A stretch of DNA of 36,765 bases from Sphaerochaeta sp. Phil3 (GTDB taxonomy: Bacteria; Spirochaetota; Spirochaetia; Sphaerochaetales; Sphaerochaetaceae). Location of the stretch: contig MSGT01000008.1 of NCBI GenBank assembly GCA_001940825.1, positions 1 through 36,765 on the forward strand. The letters are read 5' to 3'. Positions 17,118 through 25,249 of the stretch are shown in pieces. How positions within the stretch are numbered: the stretch's first letter is position 1; each line of letters opens with the position of its first letter. A program made the translations under genes and the position numbers. Below the pieces are notes generated by a model. That model did no database searches. It had not been told where the DNA came from and saw only the letters and a list, made by a program, of their open reading frames with translations.

Positions 17118-19151
17118 ATGAATGAAGAGACAATGAATCCAGAGAAGACAATGCCGGTCCAGCATGACGACGTCGCCGAGATGACGCATGCATCCGAGCA
17201 CTACACAGGGGAGAACATCCAGGTACTCAAAGGACTTGAAGCCGTCCGTGTAAGGCCTGGAATGTATATAGGTTCCACAGGTCCTGAAGGACTCCACCAT
17301 CTCGTTTATGAGGTTGTGGACAACTCCATAGACGAAGCTGTGGCAGGCTACTGCGATACCATAAGGGTGACGCTGGACAAAGGCAACTATGTGACTGTGG
17401 AGGACAACGGAAGAGGAATTCCAGTTGACATCCACCCTACAGAGGGCATAAGCACCCTTGAGGTTGCGCTGTGCCATCTCCATGCAGGTGGAAAGTTCAA
17501 CGGCGGTGCCTACAAGGTCTCCGGAGGGCTCCATGGCGTAGGTGTCAGCGTCGTCAATGCGCTTTCAGACCATTTGGTGGCCATAGTCCATAGGAATCCT
17601 GACATTTACATGCAGGAGTACCATTGCGGTGTACCTTTGGAATCCGTCAAGAAGATAGGCCATACCGACAAGGTTGGAACCGTCATAAAGTTCCATCCTG
17701 ACACGACCATAATGGAGTCCGACGACTTCAACTTCTCCACTCTGTGCGAGCGCTTCAGGGAACTTGCATTCCTGAACAAAGGCGTGACCATAACTGCAAT
17801 AGACAACAGGGAGGAGAATCCAGAGGAGAAGGTCTTCCATTTCGAAGGTGGAATCAAGGACTTCGTGAGCTTCATAAACAACAACAAGAAGGTCATACCT
17901 GAGGGAACGGAGCCAATATACTTCGCAGGTGAAAGGTCAAACGACAATGGAGCGGCGATCATAGAGTTCGCCATGCAGTACAACGACAGGTTCGACGAGA
18001 ACCTCCACTCGTTTGCCAACAACATCAATACAAGGGAGGGTGGAAAGCACCTCATAGGCTTCACAACCGGACTTGTAGCGGCCATAAGGAACCAGCTTTC
18101 GCTGCATATAAAGGAGTTCGTTGGAAAGAGCAAGAGCGCAGAGGCGTTCTTTGAATCCGACGACTTCAAGGAAGGCTTCAACTCTGACGTAAGGGAAGGT
18201 CTCAGCGCCGTCGTGTCAGTCAAGATAACGAACCCTCAGTTCGAAGGACAGACGAAGATGAAGCTTGGAAACTCATACGTGCAGGGACTTGTCTACAGCT
18301 TCGTCTACCAGAAGCTCAACGACTACTTCGATGAGAACCCAAGCATGGTGCTTCCAATCCTTGAGAAGACCATAGCCTCCTCGAAGGCTAGGATCGCAGC
18401 CAAGAAGGCACGCGAGAACGCACGTAAGAAAGGTGGAGTGAGTCTTCCTGGAAAACTTGCCGACTGCTCCGAAAAAGACCCGTCACAGTGCGAAATTTTC
18501 ATTGTGGAGGGAGATTCTGCAGGTGGAAGCGCCAAACAGGGACGCGATAGAAGGACGCAGGCCATCCTCCCTCTTTGGGGAAAGATGCTCAACGTAGAGA
18601 AGACCAGAGAGGACAAGGTCGAAGGCAACGACAAGCTGCAGCCTGTCATAGATTCCATAGGAGCAGGACTTGGAGCCTCGTTCGACCCTGCAAGGGCACG
18701 CTACCACAAGGTCATCATCATGGCCGATGCCGATGTCGATGGCTCACACATCAGAACCCTTCTCCTTACGTTCTTCTTCAGATACATGAGGCCTCTCATC
18801 GAAGCGGGCTACGTGTACTTCGCAATGCCGCCTCTCTACAAGATCACCATAAAAGGCAAGGACTTCTATGCATTCGACGACAACGAGAAGGCCGATATCC
18901 TTGAGACCCACGGAGAGACGGAGAACGATTCCAAGAACGTGAAGATACAAAGGTACAAAGGTCTTGGTGAAATGAATCCGGATCAGCTTTGGGAGACCAC
19001 CATGAACCCTGAGACCAGGTTCATAACACAGGTTCATCTTGCAGATGCAGTGGAGGCAGACCAGGTGTTCTCCATGCTTATGGGCGAAGAAGTGGAGCCA
19101 CGACGCGACTTCATTGAAAAGAACGCCACATACGCGCAGATCGATGCCTGA
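17118..19151 (+). CDS. gyrB: DNA gyrase subunit B
   Basis: ATPase subunit of gyrase, which introduces negative supercoils. The 677-residue product is the short GyrB type without the extra domain of E. coli GyrB (804 residues). The GHKL ATPase is shown by VVDNSIDEAVAGY (67-79) and VEDNGRGIPVDIH (94-106). Transducer and TOPRIM parts follow: EGDSAGGSAKQGRDR near 463 and MADADVDGSHIRTLL near 535. The C-terminus has RYKGLGEMNPDQLW. About 30 extra residues precede LKGLEAVRVRPGMYIG; the first ATG is kept because GGAAGGA lies upstream, although an ATG five codons later is possible. It is an operon with gyrA (14-nt gap). Confidence 0.97.
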   Translation: MNEETMNPEKTMPVQHDDVAEMTHASEHYTGENIQVLKGLEAVRVRPGMYIGSTGPEGLHHLVYEVVDNSIDEAVAGYCDTIRVTLDKGNYVTVEDNGRGIPVDIHPTEGISTLEVALCHLHAGGKFNGGAYKVSGGLHGVGVSVVNALSDHLVAIVHRNPDIYMQEYHCGVPLESVKKIGHTDKVGTVIKFHPDTTIMESDDFNFSTLCERFRELAFLNKGVTITAIDNREENPEEKVFHFEGGIKDFVSFINNNKKVIPEGTEPIYFAGERSNDNGAAIIEFAMQYNDRFDENLHSFANNINTREGGKHLIGFTTGLVAAIRNQLSLHIKEFVGKSKSAEAFFESDDFKEGFNSDVREGLSAVVSVKITNPQFEGQTKMKLGNSYVQGLVYSFVYQKLNDYFDENPSMVLPILEKTIASSKARIAAKKARENARKKGGVSLPGKLADCSEKDPSQCEIFIVEGDSAGGSAKQGRDRRTQAILPLWGKMLNVEKTREDKVEGNDKLQPVIDSIGAGLGASFDPARARYHKVIIMADADVDGSHIRTLLLTFFFRYMRPLIEAGYVYFAMPPLYKITIKGKDFYAFDDNEKADILETHGETENDSKNVKIQRYKGLGEMNPDQLWETTMNPETRFITQVHLADAVEADQVFSMLMGEEVEPRRDFIEKNATYAQIDA

Positions 19152-19165
19152 TTGGAGGACTATGT

Positions 19166-21685
19166 ATGGAAAACAATGAAAACAGAGTGTTTGTGAAGGA
19201 TATATCCGAGGAGATGAGGAAATCCTACCTGGACTATGCCATGTCCGTCATAGTCAGCAGAGCCCTTCCTGATGTCCGTGATGGACTCAAGCCCGTCCAT
19301 AGAAGGATCCTGTACGATATGTACGACCTTGGAATCAAATCCACAGGGTCGTTCAAGAAATGTGCAAGGACTGTTGGAGACGTTCTTGGTAAGTTCCACC
19401 CACATGGAGATGCATCGGTCTACGATGCACTTGTAAGGCTTGCCCAGGACTTCTCAATGAGGTATCCGGTCATAAAGCCGCAGGGAAACTTTGGTTCCAT
19501 AGACGGAGACCCACCTGCAGCATACAGATACACAGAGGCCAAGATGGGCAAGATGGGTGAGCTCATGCTTGCCGATATAGACAAGGACACCGTAGACTTC
19601 GTGCCAAACTTCGACGAATCCCTCAAGGAGCCAGAGGTCCTTCCTGCAGGCTTCCCGTTCCTGCTTGCCAATGGAACGAGCGGAATCGCCGTAGGTATGG
19701 CCACCAATATGGCACCGCACAATCTTAGGGAGATATGCGATGCGCTGTGTGCTCTCATAGAGAACCCTGACATAACGATCCTTGAGCTCATGAACTACAT
19801 CAAGGGGCCTGACTTCCCTACAGCCGGCATAGTATGCGGAGTCAAGGGTATAAGGGATGCCTTCGAAACCGGTCGCGGAAAGATCGTAATGAGAGGCCGC
19901 TACCACATAGAGGAACATAAGACCCATGATGCAATTGTATTCACTGAAATACCTTATCAGGTGAACAAAGCTGAGCTTGTAAAGCATATCGATGCACTTA
20001 GGAAGGATGACGTACTAAAGGACATCTCAGAGGTTCGCGACGAATCCGGCAAGGATGGAATAAGGGTCGTCATAGAGCTCAAGAAGGATGCGGTGCCCGA
20101 GATTGCGGTCAACCACCTCTTCTGGAACACGCAGCTTGAAACCAACTTCAACGTCAACAACCTGGCCCTTGTCGATGGTCGTCCAAAATGCCTCAACCTC
20201 AAGGATATGCTGTGCTGCTACCTTGAACACAGGAAGGACGTAATAAGAAGAAGGACCAACTTCGACCTAAACAAGGCGCTTGAAAGGGAACATATACTCC
20301 TTGGACTCAAGATTGGACTTGAGAACATCGACGAAGTCATAGACATCATCAAGAAGGCCGATGACAATGCCGATGCCTCCCTCAAGCTTCAGGCTAGGTT
20401 TGGACTTTCCGACAAACAGGCAGGTGCAATCATCCAGATGCGTCTTGGAAGGCTCAGCCACATGGAGACGCAGGAGATAATTGATGAGCTTTCAGAGCTT
20501 GAAGTCAGAATTGCGTTCTTCAGGGACCTCCTTTCAGACAATGAGAAGTTCATGCATGAAGTCGAAAAGGAGATTCATGAACTGTCCGCCGAATACGGTG
20601 ACGATAGAAGGACTGAGATAGACCTAAGGGAGATTGGCGGGCTTGTAGACAAGGACTTCATCAAGAAGGAGGAAGTCGTAGTCGTCATAACGAACAAAGG
20701 ATTCGTCAAGAGAGTCCCTGCCGACGAGTACAAGTCTCAGGGAAGAGGAGGAAAGGGAGTCAAGGGAGCATCCCTTAGGGACGAGGATTTCGTCGAGCAC
20801 ATGTTCTCCGCCTTCTCTCATGACCACATCCTGTTCGTCACCAACTTTGGAAAGGCATACTGCCTTGAAGTCTGGGAGCTTCCTGAAGGACAGAAGGTTG
20901 GAAAGGGGACGAGCCTCAAAGCCATCCTTCCAAAGATGGATCCAGGTGAGAGTGTATCTGCAATCATCGACTTCAAGGATTTTGCAGATGATGAGTTCAT
21001 ACTCATGGCGACAAGTCGTGGCGTAGTGAAACAGGTAGCTCTCAACGAATTCATCAATGCGCGCAAGAACGGAATCAAGGCGATAATCCTTGATGAAGGC
21101 GATTCCCTTATAAAGTGTGAGTTCGTACATCCTGGCGATGAAGCCATGATAGTGACGAAGAAAGGAAAAGGCCTTAGGTTCAGCGTTGACGATGTAAGGG
21201 TCATGGGACGTACTGCACACGGTGTGAGAGGAATCAAGCTTGCTGAAGACGATGAAGTCATTGGCCTTGTAAAGGTTGAAGAAGGAAAGAACGTAGTACT
21301 TGTGACTGAGACAGGAAAAGGAAAGCAGGTAGATTTCGATCTTTTCAAATCACATAGCAGAGGCACCATGGGTCAGCTTATCTATAAACTGCAAGAAGGA
21401 ACATATCTTGTTTCTGCACTTGGAGTTAATGATGAAAACGACCTTGTGTGCATAACTAAGAAAGGCCAAACTATAAGGACCCATGTGAATGGAATATCAT
21501 CTCAAGGAAGAAGTGCAACTGGTGTAAATGTCGTAAAGATGAAGACCAATGACGACTACATTGTTGCAATGACGGTAACGGACTATCAGGAAGAGGAAGT
21601 AGAGTCTGAAAATTCAGAAAATGCTAATATTTCCGAAGTAGGAATGATTGCAGAAAGCAATGTAGATGATTCTTCAAATGAGTAA
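19166..21685 (+). CDS. gyrA: DNA gyrase subunit A
   Basis: Cleavage-rejoining subunit of gyrase. The 839 residues show the active-site tyrosine at Tyr122 (AAYRYTEA), aligned in number with E. coli, and a C-terminal beta-pinwheel with the GyrA box QGRGGKG ([13 protein letters not shown]), which distinguishes gyrase from topoisomerase IV. The quinolone-determining segment reads [12 protein letters not shown] (78-89), so position 83 is Ala rather than the Ser of E. coli; Asp87 is kept. GGAGG lies 7 nt before the ATG. The last ~100 codons are noticeably more AT-rich than the rest. The tail after about residue 810 is acidic and low in complexity. Confidence 0.97.
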   Translation: MENNENRVFVKDISEEMRKSYLDYAMSVIVSRALPDVRDGLKPVHRRILYDMYDLGIKSTGSFKKCARTVGDVLGKFHPHGDASVYDALVRLAQDFSMRYPVIKPQGNFGSIDGDPPAAYRYTEAKMGKMGELMLADIDKDTVDFVPNFDESLKEPEVLPAGFPFLLANGTSGIAVGMATNMAPHNLREICDALCALIENPDITILELMNYIKGPDFPTAGIVCGVKGIRDAFETGRGKIVMRGRYHIEEHKTHDAIVFTEIPYQVNKAELVKHIDALRKDDVLKDISEVRDESGKDGIRVVIELKKDAVPEIAVNHLFWNTQLETNFNVNNLALVDGRPKCLNLKDMLCCYLEHRKDVIRRRTNFDLNKALEREHILLGLKIGLENIDEVIDIIKKADDNADASLKLQARFGLSDKQAGAIIQMRLGRLSHMETQEIIDELSELEVRIAFFRDLLSDNEKFMHEVEKEIHELSAEYGDDRRTEIDLREIGGLVDKDFIKKEEVVVVITNKGFVKRVPADEYKSQGRGGKGVKGASLRDEDFVEHMFSAFSHDHILFVTNFGKAYCLEVWELPEGQKVGKGTSLKAILPKMDPGESVSAIIDFKDFADDEFILMATSRGVVKQVALNEFINARKNGIKAIILDEGDSLIKCEFVHPGDEAMIVTKKGKGLRFSVDDVRVMGRTAHGVRGIKLAEDDEVIGLVKVEEGKNVVLVTETGKGKQVDFDLFKSHSRGTMGQLIYKLQEGTYLVSALGVNDENDLVCITKKGQTIRTHVNGISSQGRSATGVNVVKMKTNDDYIVAMTVTDYQEEEVESENSENANISEVGMIAESNVDDSSNE

Positions 21686-21712
21686 AAACAGGCCATAAAG
21701 GCCAAATTATTC

Positions 21713-21732
21713 TGTTACTATTAATAGTAACA
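21713..21732. repeat. 20-bp perfect palindrome after gyrA
   Basis: TGTTACTATTAATAGTAACA is a perfect 20-bp palindrome between the gyrA stop and its terminator. It has no U-tract and a GC-poor stem, so it is not itself a terminator. It could be a dimeric protein-binding site or an mRNA 3'-end hairpin. Confidence 0.85.
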
Positions 21733-21740
21733 ATAGGTAA

Positions 21741-21774
21741 AAACCGCATTCTAGCTATCTGGAATGCGGTTTTT
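21741..21774 (+). terminator. Rho-independent terminator of gyrBA
   Basis: AAACCGCATTC (21741-21751) pairs with GAATGCGGTTT (21762-21772), an 11-bp perfect stem with a 10-nt loop, followed by more T. It lies 55 nt after the gyrA stop. Confidence 0.85.
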
Positions 21775-21901
21775 CATTGTCTTGGGGTGATTTCAAAAAA
21801 AGACCCAGTAAATTCAAAAAATGGAAACAATGGCTAGGTGGGTTGTTGTTTTGTTTGGTTTGATGTTGTTTTATGGATGGATTGATTGGTGATTGTTTTA
21901 T

Positions 21902-21917
21902 GGTTTCACGTGAAACA
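21902..21917. other. parS: parS centromere-like site 1 (15 of 16 matches)
   Basis: GGTTTCACGTGAAACA differs from the widely conserved parS TGTTTCACGTGAAACA only at the first base and keeps the whole CACGTG core. It lies in the 382-bp gyrA-nfu gap, about 0.5 kb from parA. ParB would load here and spread with CTP. The surrounding gap is AT-rich with no gene visible. Confidence 0.85.
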
Positions 21918-21994
21918 TATTATTGTGATTATATGTATTGTGTTTGAACTTTGGATTTGTAGTTTGTTTTTCATTGATGTTTTTGAGCAATAAA

Positions 21995-22023
21995 AAAACC
22001 AGGCCTTTTATTGACCTGGTTTT
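21995..22023 (-). terminator. Terminator of nfu (minus strand)
   Basis: AAAACCAGG (21995-22003) pairs with CCTGGTTTT (22015-22023), 9 bp with an 11-nt loop. Read on the minus strand the stem is followed by a run of about seven U, so it chiefly ends the nfu transcript; it may also stop plus-strand transcripts. Confidence 0.8.
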
Positions 22024-22040
22024 GTTTGTTTTTTCTTTGA

Positions 22041-22056
22041 TGTTTCACGTGAAACA
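22041..22056. other. parS: parS site 2 (perfect)
   Basis: TGTTTCACGTGAAACA is an exact 16-bp match to the conserved bacterial parS palindrome. It lies between the nfu stop codon and the nfu terminator, 340 bp from parA, about 139 bp from site 1. Match to consensus is seen; use by the ParB encoded at 23144-24070 is inferred from proximity and family knowledge. Confidence 0.95.
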
Positions 22057-22066
22057 TTGGTTATTC

Positions 22067-22300
22067 TTAAAATGGAAGGTTCTCGACTTCAAGGTTTTCG
22101 TCTACGTTATACTTCAGCATTCTTTCGACACCGTTTTTCAATGTCATTTGAGCCATCATGCAGCCGGCACATGCTCCTTTGAGTTTTACATAGACTTTGT
22201 TTCCTTCAAGTCTGACAAATTCTATGTCTCCACCATCGTTTTGGAGCGATGGTCTGATGTATTCCAGTGCTTCTTTTACTTTTTGTTCAAGATTTTCCAT
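22067..22300 (-). CDS. NifU-like (Nfu) iron-sulfur scaffold domain protein
   Basis: Single-domain protein of 77 residues that would hold and pass on Fe-S clusters in the cytoplasm. It matches the NifU C-terminal domain: IRPSLQNDGGDIEFVRLEG near the N-terminus and the CxxC cluster ligand motif GACAGCMMAQMTLKNGVE (Cys at about 44 and 47). AAGGAG lies 8 nt before the ATG. It stands alone, divergent from parA, with its own promoter at 22323-22352 and terminator; a parS site falls in its 3' untranslated region. Nothing here links it to segregation. Stand-alone Nfu proteins of this size are common. Confidence 0.9.
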   Translation of the reverse strand: MENLEQKVKEALEYIRPSLQNDGGDIEFVRLEGNKVYVKLKGACAGCMMAQMTLKNGVERMLKYNVDENLEVENLPF

Positions 22301-22322
22301 GGTATTTGGTCTCCTTGGCTGT

Positions 22323-22352
22323 AATTTAGTGTCAAATAGCAGTTAGAGTCAA
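22323..22352 (-). promoter_or_regulatory. Candidate promoter of nfu
   Basis: Minus strand TTGACT (plus 22347-22352), 18 bp, TAAATT (plus 22323-22328), leader of roughly 15-25 nt with AAGGAG. The -10 is only 4/6. A second TTGACA within the spacer (plus 22331-22336) is an alternative element. Confidence 0.35.
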
Positions 22353-22359
22353 GAAAAGC

Positions 22360-22388
22360 GTGACTTTTGGAGTGTTTTGTCTTATTAT
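22360..22388 (+). promoter_or_regulatory. parA promoter, probably leaderless
   Basis: GTGACT (22360-22365, 4/6), 17 bp, TATTAT (22383-22388, 5/6), then seven bases to the ATG at 22396. No Shine-Dalgarno. Same arrangement as the dnaA promoter. Confidence 0.5.
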
Positions 22389-22395
22389 GTTTGGT

Positions 22396-23154
22396 ATGTC
22401 GGCACATAAAATAATCTTTCTAAACCAAAAAGGTGGTGTAGGTAAGACTACAACCGCTGTAAATGTAGGATCCGCTTTGGCAAAGGAAGGATATAAAGTA
22501 CTTCTTGTTGACCTTGATTCCCAAGGAAATCTCTCTAGTTCTGTGTCTGTTGATACTTCAAAGCCTGGAATCTATGAGATTTTGGCCGAGGAAGCGGATT
22601 TTTCTGCAATTCAGAGCACTCCTGTCAATAATCTCTACTGTTTAAGCGGTGGAATCAATATGGCTGGGCTTGCAATTGAGCTTGTTGATGAGAATAGAAG
22701 AGAGTTCTTCCTTAAGGAAGCCTTGGCTCCAATTGCCAATGACTATGATTTCATCTTTGCAGATTGTCCTCCTGCGTTGGATTTGGTGACTATGAACGCC
22801 CTTTGTTGGGCTGATAGCGTCATAATTCCAATGCAGTGCGAATATTTTGCTATGGAAGGCTTGAATTTGCTTCTTAGAACCATCTCTTCCATAAAAAAAC
22901 AATTGAATCCTTCACTTGAGGTTCTTGGAATCGTTTTTACGATGTATTCAAGTCGTTCGAACCTGAATAATGAAGTAGTCGATGATATAACGGCTTATTT
23001 CAAGGATCTTGTGTTCGATACGAAGATTCCAAGGAATGTGCGTCTTAGCGAAGCTCCGTCTCATGGACTTCCTATAAACGCCTATGACAACAGCTGCTCT
23101 GGTTCAAAGGCATACAATGCTCTTGCAAAGGAGGTACTTGACCGTGTCAATTAA
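22396..23154 (+). CDS. parA: Chromosome partitioning ATPase ParA/Soj
   Basis: Deviant Walker-A ATPase that binds nucleoid DNA as an ATP dimer and moves ParB-parS complexes; in some bacteria it also controls DnaA. The 252 residues begin MSAHKIIFLNQKGGVGKTTT (deviant Walker A with the signature Lys at 12), then VDLDSQGN (Walker A') and FIFADCPPALD (Walker B). The frame is open 12 codons upstream, but the chosen ATG gives the canonical ParA N-terminus and sits 7 nt from a -10. It overlaps parB by 11 nt. Codon use is more AT-rich than in the dnaA or gyrB genes. Confidence 0.95.
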   Translation: MSAHKIIFLNQKGGVGKTTTAVNVGSALAKEGYKVLLVDLDSQGNLSSSVSVDTSKPGIYEILAEEADFSAIQSTPVNNLYCLSGGINMAGLAIELVDENRREFFLKEALAPIANDYDFIFADCPPALDLVTMNALCWADSVIIPMQCEYFAMEGLNLLLRTISSIKKQLNPSLEVLGIVFTMYSSRSNLNNEVVDDITAYFKDLVFDTKIPRNVRLSEAPSHGLPINAYDNSCSGSKAYNALAKEVLDRVN

Positions 23155-24070
23155 AAAACATGGCTTGGGTAGAGGAATAAACTCCCTTATTGACGAATAT
23201 TCTTCCTACGAAACGAAAAAACTTGAAGAAACAGGTTCAAAAGTCCAGGAAATCGATATAGATAGGATCAAACCCAATCCAAATCAGCCAAGAAAACAGT
23301 TTGATCCAAATGCATTGATGGAGTTGAGGGATTCCATTGCTGCACAAGGCGTGATTCAGCCTATTTTGGTGGAGGAAATTGCTGATAATTACTATATAAT
23401 TGTTGCTGGCGAAAGAAGATATCGTGCTTCTAAGATGGCTGGGCTTAGGACCATTCCTGCTATTGTAAGATCTTTCAGTGATCTTCAGAGAATGGAGATT
23501 TCCTTGATTGAGAATATCCAAAGAGAGAACCTGAATCCTGTCGAAGAGGCTCAAGCTTTCTCGTATCTTCTTACACAGTCAGGAATTAGTCAAGATGAAT
23601 TGGCGAAAAAAGTTGGAAAAGGGCGTTCAACCATTACAAACAGCGTAAGACTTTTGAATCTTCCACAGAAGATGCTCGACTCGCTTTCCAATGGACAGTT
23701 CTCCCCTGGACATGCCAGAGCTCTTCTTAGTGTGGAAAGCCCTGCAGATAGGGAAATCCTCTACAACATGATCATGGACAAGAACCTTTCTGTACGCCAG
23801 GCTGAAGAGCAGGCTTCAAACCTCAATAGGGGGATTAGAGCCGTTTCAAAGACAGTTCCAGAGAAGTCCTCGAAGAGTGCTATGAAATCGCCTGAAATAC
23901 TCCAGCTTGAGGAGAAATTCCTCTCTGCAACCGGTTGTAGGGTGGAGATAAAGGGGAAATACAAGAACGGCATCATGAAGAAGGGAAAGATACTCATTCC
24001 ATTCTCGTCTGAGGAAGAGCTTGAAAGAATATTCCAAATCGTGGCCCCTGGCGAGGATTTATACGAATAA
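23144..24070 (+). CDS. parB: Chromosome partitioning protein ParB/Spo0J
   Basis: CTP-dependent clamp that binds parS and organises the origin. With the GTG start the product has 308 residues. KHGLGRGINSLI near the N-terminus is the ParA-stimulating type of motif. NPNQPRKQFD and VAGERRYRASKMAGLRTIPAIV form the CTP-binding ParB/Srx domain, including GERR. ELAKKVGKGRSTITNSVRLLNLP is the parS-binding helix-turn-helix, and the C-terminal ~60 residues would dimerise. GTG at 23144 is chosen because AAAGGAGGT (23127-23135) stands 8 nt before it; an upstream ATG in frame lies deep within parA and lacks a ribosome site. It is translationally coupled with parA. Confidence 0.96.
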   Translation: MSIKKHGLGRGINSLIDEYSSYETKKLEETGSKVQEIDIDRIKPNPNQPRKQFDPNALMELRDSIAAQGVIQPILVEEIADNYYIIVAGERRYRASKMAGLRTIPAIVRSFSDLQRMEISLIENIQRENLNPVEEAQAFSYLLTQSGISQDELAKKVGKGRSTITNSVRLLNLPQKMLDSLSNGQFSPGHARALLSVESPADREILYNMIMDKNLSVRQAEEQASNLNRGIRAVSKTVPEKSSKSAMKSPEILQLEEKFLSATGCRVEIKGKYKNGIMKKGKILIPFSSEEELERIFQIVAPGEDLYE

Positions 24071-24113
24071 TTCTTTGTAATATAAGTAATTAAATATAAT
24101 AAGGAGTAGAACA

Positions 24114-25061
24114 ATGAGTTATAAGGATAAAAATGGTTTGTATGCTGTGATCGATACGGAGAAAGGAAAGATCGTCGTTGAGCTTGAGTATAAGAAGGTT
24201 CCAATGACGGTTGCAAACTTCGTTGGTCTTGTTGAAGGGGAGCTCAATTTTGAGAATCCAGGTGAGAACTTCTATGAAGGCCTCAATTTCCACAGGGTTG
24301 TGGACAACTTCATGATACAGGGTGGCTGCCCAAAAGGAGATGGCACCGGTGGTCCTGGCTACTCGTTCCCGGACGAGTTCGATATCTCCCTCAGACACGA
24401 TGGTCCTGGTGTCATGAGTATGGCCAACGCCGGTCCTGGTACTAACGGCAGCCAGTTCTTCATCACCCATGTGAAGACGCCTTGGCTCAACGACAAGCAC
24501 TCTGTCTTTGGAAGGGTCGTCGAAGGTCAGGATGTCGTAAACTCCATAAAGCAGGGTGACAGGATAAACGACATCACAATTGAGCGTATAGGCGATGACG
24601 CAAAGAATTTCAAGGTCACGAAGGAGATCTTCGCAAAGCTCGTCCAGGATGCTGCAAAGAAGGCCATGGAGCGCAGGAAGAACGAGATTGAGAAGATTGA
24701 AAAGGAGATTGCAAACCGTTGGCCAAACGCAAAGAAAACACCTAGCGGTTTGCAGTATGTAGTGCTGAAGGAAGGTGATGGCAAGGGCCATCCAAAGTAT
24801 GGTCAGGAAGTCACTGTCCACTACACTGGAACGCTTCTTGATGGAAGAATGTTCGATTCCTCCGTCCACAGAGGCGAGCCTGCGAAGTTTGCTGTAGGAC
24901 AGGTTATAGAAGGTTGGAACGAGGCCCTTCAAACGATGAGCAAGGGAGAGAAGAGAACCCTCATAATCCCACCAGAGCTTGGCTATGGAGTGCATGGATA
25001 TCCAGGAATCATTCCACCCAATTCATACCTTATCTTTGATGTGGAGCTGCTTGATTTCTAA
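24114..25061 (+). CDS. Dual immunophilin: cyclophilin-FKBP fusion peptidyl-prolyl isomerase
   Basis: Protein-folding catalyst with two unrelated prolyl isomerase domains. The 315 residues comprise a cyclophilin domain (about 8-165: FHRVVDNFMIQGG at 59-71, GSQFFIT at 112-118), a charged helical linker (about 170-205, Lys/Glu-rich, probably coiled) and an FKBP domain (about 212-315: VHYTGTLLDGRMFDSS at 235-250, then the GYPGIIPPNSYLIFDVELL end). Cyclophilin-first fusions of this kind have been described from treponemes and a few other lineages, which supports a spirochaete source. No signal peptide, so cytoplasmic. AAGGAG precedes the ATG, with a TATAAT at 24095-24100 just upstream. Confidence 0.93.
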   Translation: MSYKDKNGLYAVIDTEKGKIVVELEYKKVPMTVANFVGLVEGELNFENPGENFYEGLNFHRVVDNFMIQGGCPKGDGTGGPGYSFPDEFDISLRHDGPGVMSMANAGPGTNGSQFFITHVKTPWLNDKHSVFGRVVEGQDVVNSIKQGDRINDITIERIGDDAKNFKVTKEIFAKLVQDAAKKAMERRKNEIEKIEKEIANRWPNAKKTPSGLQYVVLKEGDGKGHPKYGQEVTVHYTGTLLDGRMFDSSVHRGEPAKFAVGQVIEGWNEALQTMSKGEKRTLIIPPELGYGVHGYPGIIPPNSYLIFDVELLDF

Positions 25062-25104
25062 TTGGTTAGGATAGCTTCCCAACAATCTTTGTTCCATTTT
25101 CATG

Positions 25105-25166
25105 AAACCCGCACGAAAAAGACGTTTTTCAATGTGTTTGGATCGTCTTGGATGTTGCGGGTTTTT
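25105..25166 (+). terminator. Terminator with long structured loop after the immunophilin gene
   Basis: AAACCCGCA (25105-25113) pairs with TGCGGGTTT (25156-25164), followed by TTTTT-G-TTTTT. The 42-nt loop contains a second stem AAGACG/CGTCTT (25119-25124 / 25144-25149). A competing hairpin GAAAAA-GACG-TTTTTC (25115-25130) would break the inner stem. It serves as the terminator of the upstream gene and could also be part of a radA leader. Confidence 0.75.
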
Positions 25167-25249
25167 GTTTTTACCTATATCGTTTTTCGTGAAACGTTTG
25201 GAGAATTCCGTGATTCCAAACACTAAAAAAGTTAGTAAGGAGTTCTTAC

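Noticed and set aside
24090-24995. 301-codon minus-strand open frame across the immunophilin gene
   Set aside because: Antisense to a gene with two clear domains; no recognisable protein features.
25181-25196. Third parS site (TTTTTCGTGAAACG region)
   Set aside because: Only about 12 of 16 bases match and the central CACGTG is broken, so ParB binding is unlikely.
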